From assembly GCA_027574665.1 (NCBI GenBank), contig CM050652.1:7358589-7422588 (forward strand): a DNA stretch of 64,000 bases, in the 5' to 3' direction. This document shows positions 22,214 through 35,064 of this stretch, piece after piece. Each line of letters starts with the position of its first letter. Within the stretch, counting starts at the first letter, position 1. The translations under genes were made by a program, and so were the position numbers. Below the pieces are notes generated by a model. It did not search any database. It was given only the letters and a program-made list of their open reading frames with translations, and had not been told where the DNA came from. Origin of the DNA: Rhynochetos jubatus (Eukaryota; Chordata; Aves; Eurypygiformes; Rhynochetidae).

Positions 22214-25200
22214 TAATTCCTTCAGTGCATGACATGGCTTCTCCTCAACAGGGCACCCAAAAGCCCTGATGCAGTGAGTGTTCAGCATCACCCCAGAGCA
22301 CTGTCCCAGTGCATGCTCCCACTGCTCAGCAATATTTAAACACTGCTAAATCAGGCTGTCTGCCTCCTCACACTATTTAGGATTCAGAGCACTGTTCCTG
22401 GACACTCTGCAGAAGGATCCCTGGAGCTCCTATGAAAGAAAGGAAATCTTTACATTGTATTTTGCGTCGGTTGGCTCCGCAGTGATGCTATCATGTATCT
22501 CCTGGATTGCTGACAGCTTGGCATTAATCCTCACTGGATTTCTTTGTCAGCTATATCCTGATGTCTCAGGTATGATTTATGCCTTTACTGACAAGTTCAT
22601 CAATAGACAGTCTACCCTATTAAAACAAGAGTACCCCTCAGAGAAGCCCCCTGTTCTCAGTACTTATAAGCGGGGTTGATGCAGAGATTCCCAAACCCGG
22701 TACTTTCAAAGAACACACCATGAAGGCAGCTTTCATCTGTAAACTGCAAAAGCCACCGGGATGGGATGACGATTGGATGTCCCATCCTACTGCACCCCTT
22801 CCTGATGGTTTATTGGGATTAAGAAGAGACCCTGATCCTTAACCACTGTGTAATTTCACCAGGGGTGTTGGAAGTTTATTGCAGTCTTTTCCAGAGACGA
22901 CAGCATTTCAGCAAGAGGATGCTGTGGAGCATTATGTTCTAGTGGGGTTCTCACCCTGCATTGCGAGAGTATCCAAATGCCCTTCAGAAATGCCTCCAGC
23001 GGTGTTTGTTGCCTTCTTTTTTTTTTTTCACCTCCCCAAGTTAAAAGCTATTGTTTGTCAGGCTCTTTTCCCCCTCATGTACTTTATGTGATCAAGTCTC
23101 CATAAGTGCATCATTTAAGCTTTAGGATGAAACCTGAAAATAGCACTTAGACCCCTGGAGAGTTCATTGCTACAAACTAAATATGCTTTCAAACCATTCT
23201 GCCTGATTGCATCCTGACACCGAATGGTTCAAGAGAGCAATCCTTATTCACTTCTGCCGCTCTTTTGGTGAGAAGCACAACAGCACAGCACAGGAGGGAG
23301 CAGGCTGCTTGGCTTTTTTTTTTATTTTGGTGGTTTTATCCCATTTTCCACCTCAGTCTACACCTAATTCTCAGATATGTTAGCTCAAGCTAGGAAGTAA
23401 ATGCTCTGATTTTAGGTGAGATGGGGTTTACTCAGCTGGCTGCCTGCTTTGCTCAATTATTAATGTCGGAGCACTATTGATTTTGCCTCCCTGAGCTTAG
23501 TGGTGAACAAGTGCTGAAAAATGGAAATGGCAAGCAAAGGAACAAGGAGAAAACAGCATCTGCTTCCAACACAGTTCAGTCATCTGAAATCCAAGCGGCC
23601 CATGAATTATGTTAACCTGTGAAAAGTCATTCCCACAGAAGTTATTTTTTCCTTCACAAATTCCTCTAGTTACTTTCACTCACAATATTCTTCATTTCCT
23701 GGGTTCAAGGATGAGGTGTTTTGGGGTAATGGCCTTGGGCAAATGATACCTTTACACTAGCTGGCTGTAATCTAGGAAGCTCTTTGAGATTTGGTATGTA
23801 GATATCACACTGAAGCGCTTACAGGCAAAACAAGTTACAAAACCAAAGTAATACATCAGCCCAGCCCTCGCTCTCACACACAATCTTCCCCTCTCAATCC
23901 CAAAATGTGTTTTACTTGCTACAGCCTCGGGCAGTCCAAATTCTTAGATGACCCCTTGCTTTCAAAGAATAAAGCAGAGAAAACGCTTCTTAAGAAATTT
24001 ACTTTCGTGAGCTGTCCCCACCCCAGCCCTAAGCTACCTCCCAGCTTACACATCCTACACAAAAATCCTCCAGGACCATAGAGGACATGCCAACACGGTC
24101 TCTCTGCTCTGGGACACACTACTGCTGCCAAAACTCACCATGTCCAGCTGGGACTCCAGCAGCGGCAGCGTTAGAGCCCAGCTTTGGTCTCAAGCAGGAA
24201 CTACTGGGGCTTTTAAAGAGATTTGTACTAAACCCCCACCCGGAGCACCACCTATCAACAGAGGGGCATGGTTTCAGAGGGAGTCATCGGGTCAAGGAAA
24301 ACACTTCAGAAGTCAGAACTGGCCATGTAGAGACCAGCAGGGTTTTACCATGACCTCAAGGGAAGCCCAGATCCTATAGCGATGCACTACAGAAAAAGCT
24401 GCCTGCAGAAGCAATCCCTCAAACGGAAGCCCTGTTGGGAACGATGCCAGGTTTCAGTGGTATTTGACCCTGGGCTTGATTCAGATTTTGTCACAGGTCC
24501 TTTTCCTGGGGAAGAACAAGCTAAACCAAAGCAATGAGACCTGGATATTAACTGTTGTTTGGGCCCTACTCTGACATTGCAGTGCTAGTAAGTGCATAAG
24601 GTAAAAATAATGCCAAACTAATAATACCTTGAAGGAGTATCCAAACCATTCAGCACGAGCAGATCCCTAAAAATCATTAAATTTTCTTCTCCTTTCAGTG
24701 TCTCTTGCATAAATAAGTCCTTTTTAGTAGAGAAAACCTATGATGTAACACAATCAAACATAAGCATGACTTTTCTTCCTCTGCAGTGCACACAGCTGAG
24801 GGCAGGCACCCCTTTTCCTTTGTACCCTCTAACCCAGTAACCGAGCAGAATATCAGGCAGCCAAGGAGAAAGAAAAGACATTAAAAGAGATGGCTGCAAG
24901 TGAAACAGTGAGGACCACAGGAACGACTGAAAAGCAGCTGCCTGGGGTCCCATTTGGGTCTCCATCTTGTCCTGTGCAACTCTGTTCACCTCAGGGGAGC
25001 TTAGCGAACAGAAGTAACCTGTACACTATAATCTCCAATAATCTACCCAGAGAAAACAGTAATTCTTTAAACAAAAAAGCAAGGAAACAGTTAAGGGTGG
25101 GGGTGGGGGGGAACATGTATAAAGCAAGCATCAGCTTTGAGGCTACAACCTACAGGTTAACAAGGTCTTTTAATAGGTTGTTTCTCTGTCCTCACAGAAC

Positions 25201-28137
25201 TCAGCATGTCCAGAAACACGTTTTTATAGCTGGCTTTCTATAACATCAGCTTGTCCTCATCTCTGTAACTAGTCCACTGCAGCTATGATAATAATTGATC
25301 AACTTGTAAACCTGATTATAGAGTCTGCTCCCTCCTCTGCTTTGTTCCTCGGCTGGCTCTCGCTTTTGAAAGCAGCAAGAATTTAGAGCAGTGGCCGTCT
25401 GCAGCATCCATCCCCTCCCTGTCTTGCTGTTAATGCTGCCTGGTTTGGAAAGCACAGTCTGGCTCCTGTGGAGTGGCTGAGGATGTCTGGTTACAGAGCC
25501 TCCAGCCATTAACCCCACCTGGATCCCATCCTGGCTGAAAAGAGAGTATGGAAGCTGTGCAGGGACTCAGAAAGGCTGGCAGAGGAGAAGAAATGCCTCT
25601 GTGTTGTATTCTAGCATACTGTGGTCCTTATGGGTCACACTTGTGAGTCACTGAACTGCACAGAAGTGGATGCCCTTCAAACAGCCCTCTGGATTTAATG
25701 GTTATGATGCTGCCTAAGGCACCTGCGGGCCACAGACAGACAATATATTAAGTAGCAGATACCTGAGAGGGACCAATTGCTACTGGGGACATCCACAGGC
25801 TATCCCTTGAGTAATCCAGTCTGAATCACCCCCAGCAGAGTTGACAGGCAGAAACAGGATTCAGCAAAGGGTTTGACATCTGGATATCAGTCTGCACCCC
25901 GTTAGGAATTTGGACCTGATTTCTGCAGGCAGCGACATCTCTCCCTTTAATACCCAAGTACATCCTTCCGTGGAGAAAGCAGATGGTTACTGTGCTGCCT
26001 GGCTGTGCTGTGAGGCACTTCCATGTTGCCAAAGTCATTTTTATCTCATTGGAAATTCTGAAATGGGTTGGGAACTCCAGATTATGAGTACTGAGAAACG
26101 ATGTTTTCTCCATGCAGAGACCACCAGGCCAAGAAAGAAGCGCTTTGTCACATCTCCGCAGCACTCCGCTTTAGCTCTCAGTGGGGAAACCATGGAGCTG
26201 GGTAGCTCAGGAGCCAAGTCCCATGCTCAGAGGTGAAAGGGAAATCACACCTGAAGGCCCCGTGCCAGCCACAGCCTGGCGGACCCCTCGTGCAAATCAA
26301 GGAGAGGAAGACATTTGTTCCATGACACAACAATGTAGGGTGCCAGGTGCCAGGGCACCTGAAGAAAGCAAATGAGCTTGCCCATGACATGCCAGGAAGC
26401 TCTGCACATCTTAAGTTAGGAAGAACTATTATATCCCTGTTGTCATAAACGAACCCTAAATTAAGATGATACATTTCCACATGGGGGGAATTCACCATGC
26501 ACACGCATACCTGAGAGATAAGCTAGCTGCCCAATGTCAACTGGCCTGGCAAGTAACAACTTCTTTAATTTAATTACCAATGTTTGAAAACCCAAATCAA
26601 AGTCCATGTGGATGAAAAACATGGCAAGTGACTGACTTAAAAATCCTTAACTTTCTAAGCCAAGAAACTTTAGAGCTGAAACAAGTATAGAAATCATTGC
26701 CACGATAACTAGATTAATCCTTCTTCTCAAGGACATGAGGTATCCAACCAGCCAAGATTTTAGTAATAGTAAATACTTGACTTAAATAGAGTAAGTGTAT
26801 GTATTCAGTGTATTTCAGCAAAATACACTAATCTTTATTCATGCCATTAGTGGTAATAATAATGGTTAACAAATCAGAAGCATTGTTTCATGTTCTGAGA
26901 AGCTTTAGAAGCACTAAGGAATTAAGGATTTGCTAATAAAGAGTGATGAAAAAACAAAAATTACAGAAGGACTTTAAGAAGCCTGAATAAGCTACAGAAA
27001 TCAATGGAAGATAATTGAGAACTCAGAAAAATCTGGTTTATATTAAAAATCCCTAAAACCAATAATGTAACATGGTCTGGGTGAAATGAGGTCATTATGT
27101 CTCTTTCCAGAACTGAACAGACCTGCCCACCACACAGAACCCACCACAACAGGATCCTTTTCTCAAGAAATTCAGGACAGACATAGACAGTGATTCTGGG
27201 AAAGTTGTATCATGCCAAGCAGCAGATCCCAAAGACAAGGATAAAACCAGGACAAGAGAAAACTGCAAGAAGATGGTCAGAACATACATATCCAGGTATA
27301 TTAGGCTAACACCTTTCTCCAGTTCTACTTTTACGGAGATACCTAAAATCGTAATAAATAAATAAAACCCTGCTGCTTCAGAAGAGGAAATCTGTGATCA
27401 AAGAGTTCTTTCAAGGTGCCATTAAAATTAAGGCATTACATTTATGCTTCTACTGAAGCACATAAGCAGATATTTAACCAGCTCTGGGCCTTTTATTTTT
27501 CAGCTGCTATCAACATTTGAGTCTAAGCCCCTGTCCAGGCTATGCTCACTATCTTTGATTCAAGCATCAGTGCATTTTAGTGTTGTATCTTAAGGTTCAA
27601 ACCCGCAAAACACCGACTTCACTTAAGTAGTGCTGAACGCCCTCAGCTGTCTGAAAATAATTTTGTTTTCTGTTTCAAGTCTGTGTTCACGGCCTTGAAT
27701 AGCCTTGGAAAAACTCTCCTTCTCCTCTTTTTCTTGCAAAAAAAATTCGTCCCAGTATTCACCACCTTCCCGGTGAGAGTGCAATGGGAGGCTCTGGAAT
27801 TCTGGCCTGTTTTGCAGAGGACAAACGCTGCATGTTTGCCACCAAGCAGGGCAGATTACCCCTGTTGTGCCTGGGAGGCAGAGGAGAAGCAGCCGAGGCT
27901 GGCATCCTTCTAGGATCTGGGCATCACTGAGAGCTGGGGTACCACTCCATGGTCTTCAGGGAAGATGTCCATTGAAGGCCTCTCACTCTAAGTCCCCATG
28001 ATGATAACATCCTTTCTTGATCCCAGTAGTTCTCTCTGCTTGGGATTCAAGGTTCTCAAACACTGTAGTTTCACGCAGAATTTATGCTGGCAGAAACAAG
28101 AACTGCTGCTGAAAAAATCAGCCCTTCTCCCTCTCTA

Positions 28138-28162
28138 TCACAGAATCACAGAATGGTTTGGC
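28138..28162 (-). mobile_element. CR1 LINE 3' tip remnant
   Basis: About 25 bases match the reverse complement of the CR1 3' end (CACAGAATCACAGAATGG then TTTGG). The rest of the element is absent or unrecognisable. Confidence 0.6.
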
Positions 28163-31100
28163 ATCTCTCAATGGGAAACTCTGTACCGTCACAACCTCCA
28201 TAATGTTGCTGTAATTGTTCTCTTAGTGGTTTGTAACACTTGCCGTGGTCTCTGCTGCACCCTATCAAAAATGCAGGGGCAGCTCAATTCACTGCCATAG
28301 CAGTATTCCCTCCTCCGGACTGTGTAAAAAGGGAAACAGTGAGGAGTTCACCTACACCACCCAGCAGAAGTGATTATTTCCCACACTTAGTAGGAAAGCA
28401 GCCTGAGGAGTCAAAGAGCCCTTTAACCAAAAATCACAGCAGGACGTTTGAGGTACACAACAAAATCAGGGGCATGTATCACTAAAAGTATTAGAAGGAG
28501 ATTTTCAAAAGGATTTAGGTGGTAAAAATAACGAAGAATCTATTTGACTCTAGCCTTTAGTTGAGAGTTATGCCTTTTAGAATCATGCTATGCTTCCACC
28601 CCAATATTTTTGTTCTGACCATCTCTTTGCAGTCAGGAAGCAATGTTTCCTTTATGTTACAATGCATGATGGGAGCCTTGCTCATCTCTCCCCATGACCC
28701 ATATGGTGGTACGGAGCTGCAGACACAGTTCTCTTTCAATTATGAACATGGGTGCGTCTCAGCATAAAGAAAACTATACTAGATTTCAGGCACAGCACTT
28801 TCAGAATAGAGGCTTCCTCAGCCCTTTTCTGGCTTAACTTCCTCTTGCAGCTTTACAGAAGAACTGCAGATCACCCCTATATGGAAACACTGGAGTGTCA
28901 CTTCTTCCACGGAGCGCATGCTGCACTGGACAGTCCACTGCTCTCCCTCGACACGGTGCACTGTCATTGCTCCTTGGCTCTGTAAGACTTCTCCATCTGA
29001 TCTGGAATCCCCATGTTTCATTTTCCTCTCTCCATGACTCTCTAATTCCTTCTCAGCAATTCCCTAAAATAGTCCCACTTTTACTTTTGACCATCCTTAG
29101 GCAAAAGTAAACCTCCCTCTCCCGTCTCCTAGCCCTCGGTCACGTTTGCTGGTTGATCTGCCTGTGTTTTCCTGGCAGAGTTGTACTTGGCAGCAGTGCC
29201 ACATTCCAAGGGCTTCAGACATTTTCTCAGTCTGCTGCCTTCTTGGTCCAATTTTCACACTCAGAAAGAGCAAAAGAAAAGGGCAAAGATGCCTGTGTTT
29301 TTAAACACTCGTGGTATTCTGGAGCTCCTGACCTGTTCAACCCACGAAAATCTGGAAAGAGAATTGGTGCCATCTATTGGAAAGAGAAAACAAGGACAGT
29401 CATCTGTTTGGCTTCAGCTTTTCTGCACATTTATCCATTTTATCTTTTTCTTTCCCTTTACCAAGGGTGCAAGGAGAGAAAGAGCAGCACATGTGCTGCT
29501 GTTGAGTGGACACCACTATCTGTTGGGTGGTCAAGAAAGGAGAAGACAGCCCAAACAAGGATCCTATTGTTCTGTCAATGGCAGTCATTCTGCAGTCAAG
29601 AGTCAGTTCATCTCTTCTGAACTGCCAGAGACAGAATCACAAAACCACTAGACTTGTGGTTAACATTTTGCTCTTCTTCTCAGCAAAAAGTCTAAAGCAT
29701 CTTACTGCCAGGCAGAAAATTACTTTGTCATCCTAATGCAGGGCCATGTACCTAGAGGAAATAGTATGGAGTACTCTTCATGGCTGCTGCTCTTGCTAGA
29801 CTAAGTGGGGACATTTTTGGCAATTTGACTCCAATCACTAAATTTATTAGGAAAAAAAAAAGAAAACCAGATAATATTTTTGACTGATGATGGAATAAGT
29901 TTCCTTCAAGAAAGAAATCAGAGCTGATAGTGAGGAATTCCAGCAGCTCAGCACAATCAAAGTGCAACTCATTTGAGAAAGGAAAAAGTTGAAAAGGAAA
30001 ACCATTACATTACAGTTTCTCTACATACCAGCAAGCTCCAACTTAGATCAACTAAAAGCTGTGCTAGAGGTACTATTTTTACCCTTCTGTGTCATTGCAC
30101 AGGGATGTTATATAATTGCAGTTGTAAAAGAAGTTCTCCATTCGGCTGTATGTGGGAGGGAAAGCGGTACATGACACAGTACATGAAACTGTGCAGAATG
30201 GGCCAAAAGCAATTAGTTAGACACGTTCTTTGGCACTACCTTGGCTTCACATATCCTGCCCACAACAGGGTTATCGGTTGGAAAACATGATCTTAGGTCA
30301 CTTTTTTCCTAATATTTTATTTCTGACATCTCTTGGCTTCCTGGACTTTGCATGTAACGATTCTCCCTCTGAAGGTAATAACAGTATGAATAGAAATAGG
30401 TTCAATACTGGACTGATAATCAGTGACGATTATCTGACATCCATGATGATCCCAGCTTGAACCATAGCATCTGTTAATGGCAGATAAACATTCAGGTCAA
30501 TAAATCTGACTTTCACGCTCTTTGTAGTTGTTCTGTAGATGATAATCTAAGACCTGACACTGTTTAATGTAAATTTTACCAGCTGGCTCTGAGCCCTCTC
30601 CACGTCATGGTAGCATTTAATTGTTGGAAGAAATGGATGCGTTTCATTATCTTACTTCTCTCTAGGTTATGGTGACATTCATCAGACAGTACTGCTGACT
30701 GCAGAAGTTGGATGTACTTCATAACATCCCCACTCCCTCACTTAATCTGCCCAAAGCCTGCAAAAAACCTATCTTTATGGTGTTTTCAAATTACCTGTCA
30801 ATTGGAAATCGAGCTTAATCAGCAAATCTGAAGTCACAGCAAACACTCCAGCATTTACATTGGCAAGAAGCCCAGATATTAATCAAGGACAGTAGTCCTT
30901 CCACGGACCTGTATACCTCTGTGAACAGAATAAAGCAAACTCTCTTTAGGAACCTGAGCGGCTCAGACGAAGCAATCCAAACTGGTGTAGTGTATATTCA
31001 TAGTGTCCTGAGAGAGAAGTCAGTCTTTGGGCTATGTCTGTACAGTATCTATGGGATCCTGGTCAAAGTCAGGAGTTCCCAGCAGCTATTGCAGCAACAG

Positions 31101-32075
31101 TCAGAAGCAAGAAGGCAACGCTGAGACTAGAAAGATGGGAAGAGCAGAGCCAACATAAGAGAGCCAAAGGCAGCATGAGTTTCACATAATATCAGACAGA
31201 CAGACGGATGAAACCTAAGCCCTATCTGTATATACACAGAGATATACATAGAGAGATGTTCTTTGTATCAAAGCTTTCTGAAGCTCAAGCCTTTGTCCCA
31301 GCTTTGTAAGATTCTCAGGGTTCAGTTCCTAGACAACTGCAAAGCCAGGATCCAAGCTGTTAGCCCAGGGCGATGTGGAGATAATTCAGTGCAACCCTCT
31401 GTCATTTCAGACTAAGCCAAGCTGCATTATCTCACATTTCCTAGGGAGTAAGGGTGTACACAAAGACTGTTTCCATGTCTCAGCTGCTGCAAGGAAATTT
31501 CTTAAGTAATTTGACTGAACCTGAGCCCTCAGACCCAGAGCTGACAGACGTCTGTTTTCACAAACAAATGTTTTGGATTGACTTAGGGAAAGCTAGACAC
31601 TTTTATACCTCTTGCTGCCAAATATTTACCATCTGTGCAGTACAGCATAGATAGATGAGCTACTCATAGCTCAGCCCAGCAGCTCAGAACACTCACCGGG
31701 AGAGTTAGAACAGAAGTCTCCTTCCTTCATGGAGCCAAGAAACTCCACTCCTGCATCTTACCCATGACCTGCAGAACAGAGAGAACAAATTCATCACATG
31801 AGAGACTGGGGGAAAAAAGATCTGAATAAAATAGGTGGGCCCAAACAGGTTTTTTCTCCAGTGTATTCCCACAGTGCTGATGTGTAACAAGAGTTTTGTG
31901 CAAACACTCTAATGTTCCTTAGATAGAAGCATTTTTTCCTTTTATGTAAAATACTTGAATTGTCTCATATTTTTAATTTTCATAAGGCCTCTTCGGTCAC
32001 TTTTTTTCTCTCTCCTGTACCTACAGATACTTTAATTTTACTCTGGCTTTTAAAAAGCTAAGTGTTTCATTCCAA

Positions 32076-33861
32076 TTAGAATCATGGAATCATAGCATTG
32101 TCCAGGTTGGAAAAGACCTTTAAGATCATCAGGTCCAACCATTAACCTAGCACTGCCAAGTCCACCACTAAACCGTGTCCTTCAGCACCTCCTCCAAACA
32201 TCTAAATGCCTTCAGGGATGGTGACTCAAACAATTCCCTGGGCAGCCTGTTCCAATGCCTGACAGCCCTTTCCATGAAGAATTTTTCCCTAGTATCCAAT
32301 CTAAACCTCCCCTGGTGCAATTTGAGGCCATTTCCTCTTGTCCTATCACTTGTCATTTGGGAGAACAGACCAACACCCACCTCCCTGCAACCTCCTTTCA
32401 GGGAGTTGTAGAGAGCGATCAGGACTCCCCTGAGTCTCCTCTTCTGCAGACAGAACACCCCCAGCTCCCTCAGCTGCTCCTCACAGGACTTGTGCTCCAG
32501 ACCCTTCCCCAGCTCTGTTGCCCCTCTCTGGACATGCTCCAGAACCTCAGTATCTTTCTTGTAGCGAGGGGCCCAAAACTGAACACAGGATTCAAGGTGT
32601 GGCCTCACCAGTGCCCAGTACAGGGGGACAAACCCTGCCCTGGTCCTGCTGACCGCACTGTTCCTGATGCTGGCCAGGATGCCATTGGCCTTTTTGGCCA
32701 CCTGGGCACATGCTGGCTCATATTCAGCCACTGTCAACCAACATCCCCAGGTCCTTTTCCGATGGACAGCTTTCCAGCCACTTGTCCCCAAGCCTGTAGC
32801 GTTGTGTGGGGTTGTTGTGGCCCAAGTGCAGGACCCAACACTGAGCCTTGTTGAACCTCACACATATGGCTTCAGCCCATTGATCCAGCCTGTCCAGATC
32901 CCTCTGTAGAGCTTTCCTACCCTCAGGCAGATCAACACTGCCATGCAACTTGGTGTTATTCTCGAATTCACTGAAGGTGCACTCGATCCCCTCGTCCAAG
33001 ATATTGATAAATATATTAAAGAGCACTGGCCCCAATACTGAGCCCTGGGACACACCACTTGTGACTGGCTGCCAACTGGATTCAACTCTATTCACCAAAA
33101 CTCTTTGGGCCCCGCCAGCCAGCCAGTCTTTCACCCAGTGAAGGGTGTGCCTGTTCAAGACACGAGCAGCCAGCTTTCCAGGAGAATGCCATGAGAAATG
33201 GCATCAAAGGCTTTACTGAAGTCTGTGTAGACAACATCCACAGCCTTTCCCTCACCCACTAAGCAGGTCACCTTGTCACAGGAGGAGATGAGGTTGGTCA
33301 AGCAGGACCTGCCTTTCATAAACCCATGCTGACTGGGTCTGATTGCCTGGTTGTCCTGTATGTGCTGTGTCATGGCACTCGAGAGGATCTGCTCCATAAC
33401 CTTCCCCAGCTCCGAGGTCAGACTGTAGGCTTGTAGTTCCAGCCCTTCTTGTAGATGGGTGTCACATTGACAAACCTCCAGTCAACTGGGACCTCTCTGG
33501 TTAGCCAGGACTGCTGATGGATGATGGAAGGTCACTTGGTGAGCACTTCCACCAGCTCCCTCAGCACCCTTGGGTGGATCCCATCCAGCCCCTTGGATTT
33601 GTGGGCGTCTAAGTGGTGCAGCAGGTCACTAATCATTTCTCCTTGGGGCTTCATTCTGCTCCCTGTCCCTGTCTTCCAGCTCAGGGCGCTGGGTACCCCA
33701 AGAACAACCGCTTTTACTATTAAAGGCTTGAGGCAAAGGCGTTAAGTACCTTTGTCACTATGCTTCCCCCCACACCGAATAAAGGATGGAAATTCTCCTT
33801 AGCGCTCCGTTTGCAAATGGATTTATAGAAACATTTTTTATTGTGTTTTACAGCAGTAGCC
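32076..33861 (-). mobile_element. CR1 LINE (CR1-Y/J type), 3' half with reverse transcriptase
   Basis: A minus-strand copy of about 1.8 kb with a weathered octamer 3' tail at 32076-32095. Translated on the minus strand it gives the CR1 reverse transcriptase: HGFMKGRSCLTNL and [18 protein letters not shown] (33190-33330), then [17 protein letters not shown] (near 33020-33065), then the C-terminal region to about 32168 ([13 protein letters not shown]). The three parts lie in frames that switch twice, so at least two frameshifts separate them. The match to CR1 runs to GTTTTACAGCAGTAGCC at about 33861, where it stops abruptly against the OPTN CpG island. Dead, 5'-truncated copy. Confidence 0.92.
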
Positions 33862-33958
33862 GGGGGGGTGCGTGGGAGAGGGCCGAGGCGCTGGGCCGGG
33901 AGGCCTGGCACCGGAGGGAGGCCCGCGGCCTGCCAGGCGGCCGGGAAGCGCGGAGCTC

Positions 33959-33968
33959 GGGAAGTCCC
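33959..33968. promoter_or_regulatory. OPTN: NF-kappaB-type site in the OPTN promoter
   Basis: GGGAAGTCCC fits the kappaB consensus GGGRNNYYCC at all ten positions. It lies about 90 bases before the most likely exon 1 donor. Mammalian OPTN is reported to be induced by TNF through NF-kappaB and to restrain that pathway, so the site has a plausible role in feedback. Confidence 0.6.
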
Positions 33969-33969
33969 A

Positions 33970-34052
33970 GCGGAGAAGGAGGCGGGGACGGCGGGGGAGG
34001 GCAGTCAGCTGAGCCGAGCCGCCACCGCGGCCATGGGCGCGCCATGAGAGGG
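33970..34052 (+). other. OPTN: OPTN exon 1, untranslated (5' end approximate)
   Basis: The most likely donor is GAGAGGG|GTGAGC at 34053; an alternative GTGAGG donor is at 34072. The start site cannot be read from sequence, so the left edge is only a guess. Two ATGs lie here (34033 and 34044), both upstream of the OPTN start codon in exon 2. Confidence 0.5.
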
Positions 34053-34884
34053 GTGAGCCGAGAGCCGCTCGGTGAGGGGCGGCGGCGGCCGCCCCTGAGG
34101 GGAGCCTGGCGCGGGGGGCACGGCGGGCGGTTTCCCCCGCGGTCGCCGTGGGCGGACTCGCCCGGTCATTCGGCGGATCCGGAGGGGGCCTGCGAGGAGG
34201 GCGGGCCGTGCCGGGGGAGGGCAAGCGGTGAAACGCTGATTTGCGGCTCCCGGGGGCCGTCCTCGGCCTGGGGTGGTGGTGGGACGGAGCGGCCGTGACT
34301 GGGCAGAGGCAGGTGCGGACGCCTCTGCCTTCCCCGGGACGGCGGCGAGGTGCCGGCCCTGCGGTGAAGTAGGAAAAAGGGGAGAAGAAAGCGAAAATGA
34401 AAGTTAAAAATCAGCAGAAACGGCATCTCGGCGTGAAACGCAGCGCCGGGGCGCGCTGAGGCCGAGCGGGGCGGCGGGAGGCGGCGGCCCAGGCCCTGTC
34501 AGCGCCGGGCGGGGGTCGGAGCCGGCTCTCCTCGGGCACCGGAGCCGCGGACTTGCCAGAATACGGCCAGGCTGCCAACGCCCAGGGCTGGTGAGGGAAA
34601 AGGGGGGAGCGTGGGTGAGACAGGGGTCCTTGTACCATCCCCCGAGGAAGGAGAGACGGCTCGGGGGTCAGTTGCTTTATTCATGCAGGCCGGGGGGGTG
34701 TTAATGGATCGGGGACACTCATGGGTACTCTGGTGTAGCAGGGTCAGAGGGATTGCGAGGTGCCTGTGTGTTATGACAAGGCGTGTGGCTTGCTTGTCTG
34801 AATAAAATGAAGGTATGATTATGCTTTCTTTATAAACATTTCTTGGGCAAGAAATTGAGCGTTTTCTCTTTGCAAACCTTGTAG

Positions 34885-35064
34885 TAGACCCTTCAGAGAT
34901 GTCCAGCAAGTTGAAGAGCCGTCCAGCTGAAAATGCAGAGCATACCAGGAGTAAAATGGAAAACGGAATGGACAGCATGGCTGCCCCAGCCCTTAGTACC
35001 TACACCCCAGAAGAGATCATGCAACAGATGAAAGAACTAATCACTGAGAACAATGAGTTAAAAG
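34885..35064 (+). CDS. OPTN: OPTN exon 2, start codon at 34899
   Basis: The coding part, 34899-35064, encodes residues 1-55 ([15 protein letters not shown] to ITENNELK). The acceptor is a TAGTAG tandem (NAGNAG), so the exon starts at 34885 or 34888. The donor is AAAG|GTGAAT, phase 1. Confidence 0.95.

Larger units (their letters stand above)
14390..32075. other. Intergenic region, no gene seen
   Basis: AT-rich to average sequence with scattered open frames of up to about 156 codons, none with recognisable motifs or a convincing chain of splice sites. It holds simple poly-A/T and G-rich runs (for example 25096-25111), a short 29-bp tandem repeat at 22143 and a tiny CR1 tail at 28138. I cannot exclude noncoding RNAs or enhancers. 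Confidence 0.6.
33862..34640. promoter_or_regulatory. OPTN: CpG-island promoter of OPTN
   Basis: A dense CpG-rich segment begins exactly where the CR1 copy stops. It holds the presumed start site, the untranslated first exon and the start of intron 1. A palindromic kappaB-type decamer lies at 33959-33968. No TATA box is evident, as is usual for a housekeeping-type promoter. Confidence 0.85.

Noticed and set aside
29153-29651. Two overlapping plus-strand frames of about 155 codons
   Set aside because: Both are open in the same stretch, neither shows family motifs, and one of two overlapping frames must be chance. No exon chain continues from them.
32255-32854. 199-codon plus-strand frame
   Set aside because: It lies antisense to the CR1 reverse transcriptase copy and has no independent support.
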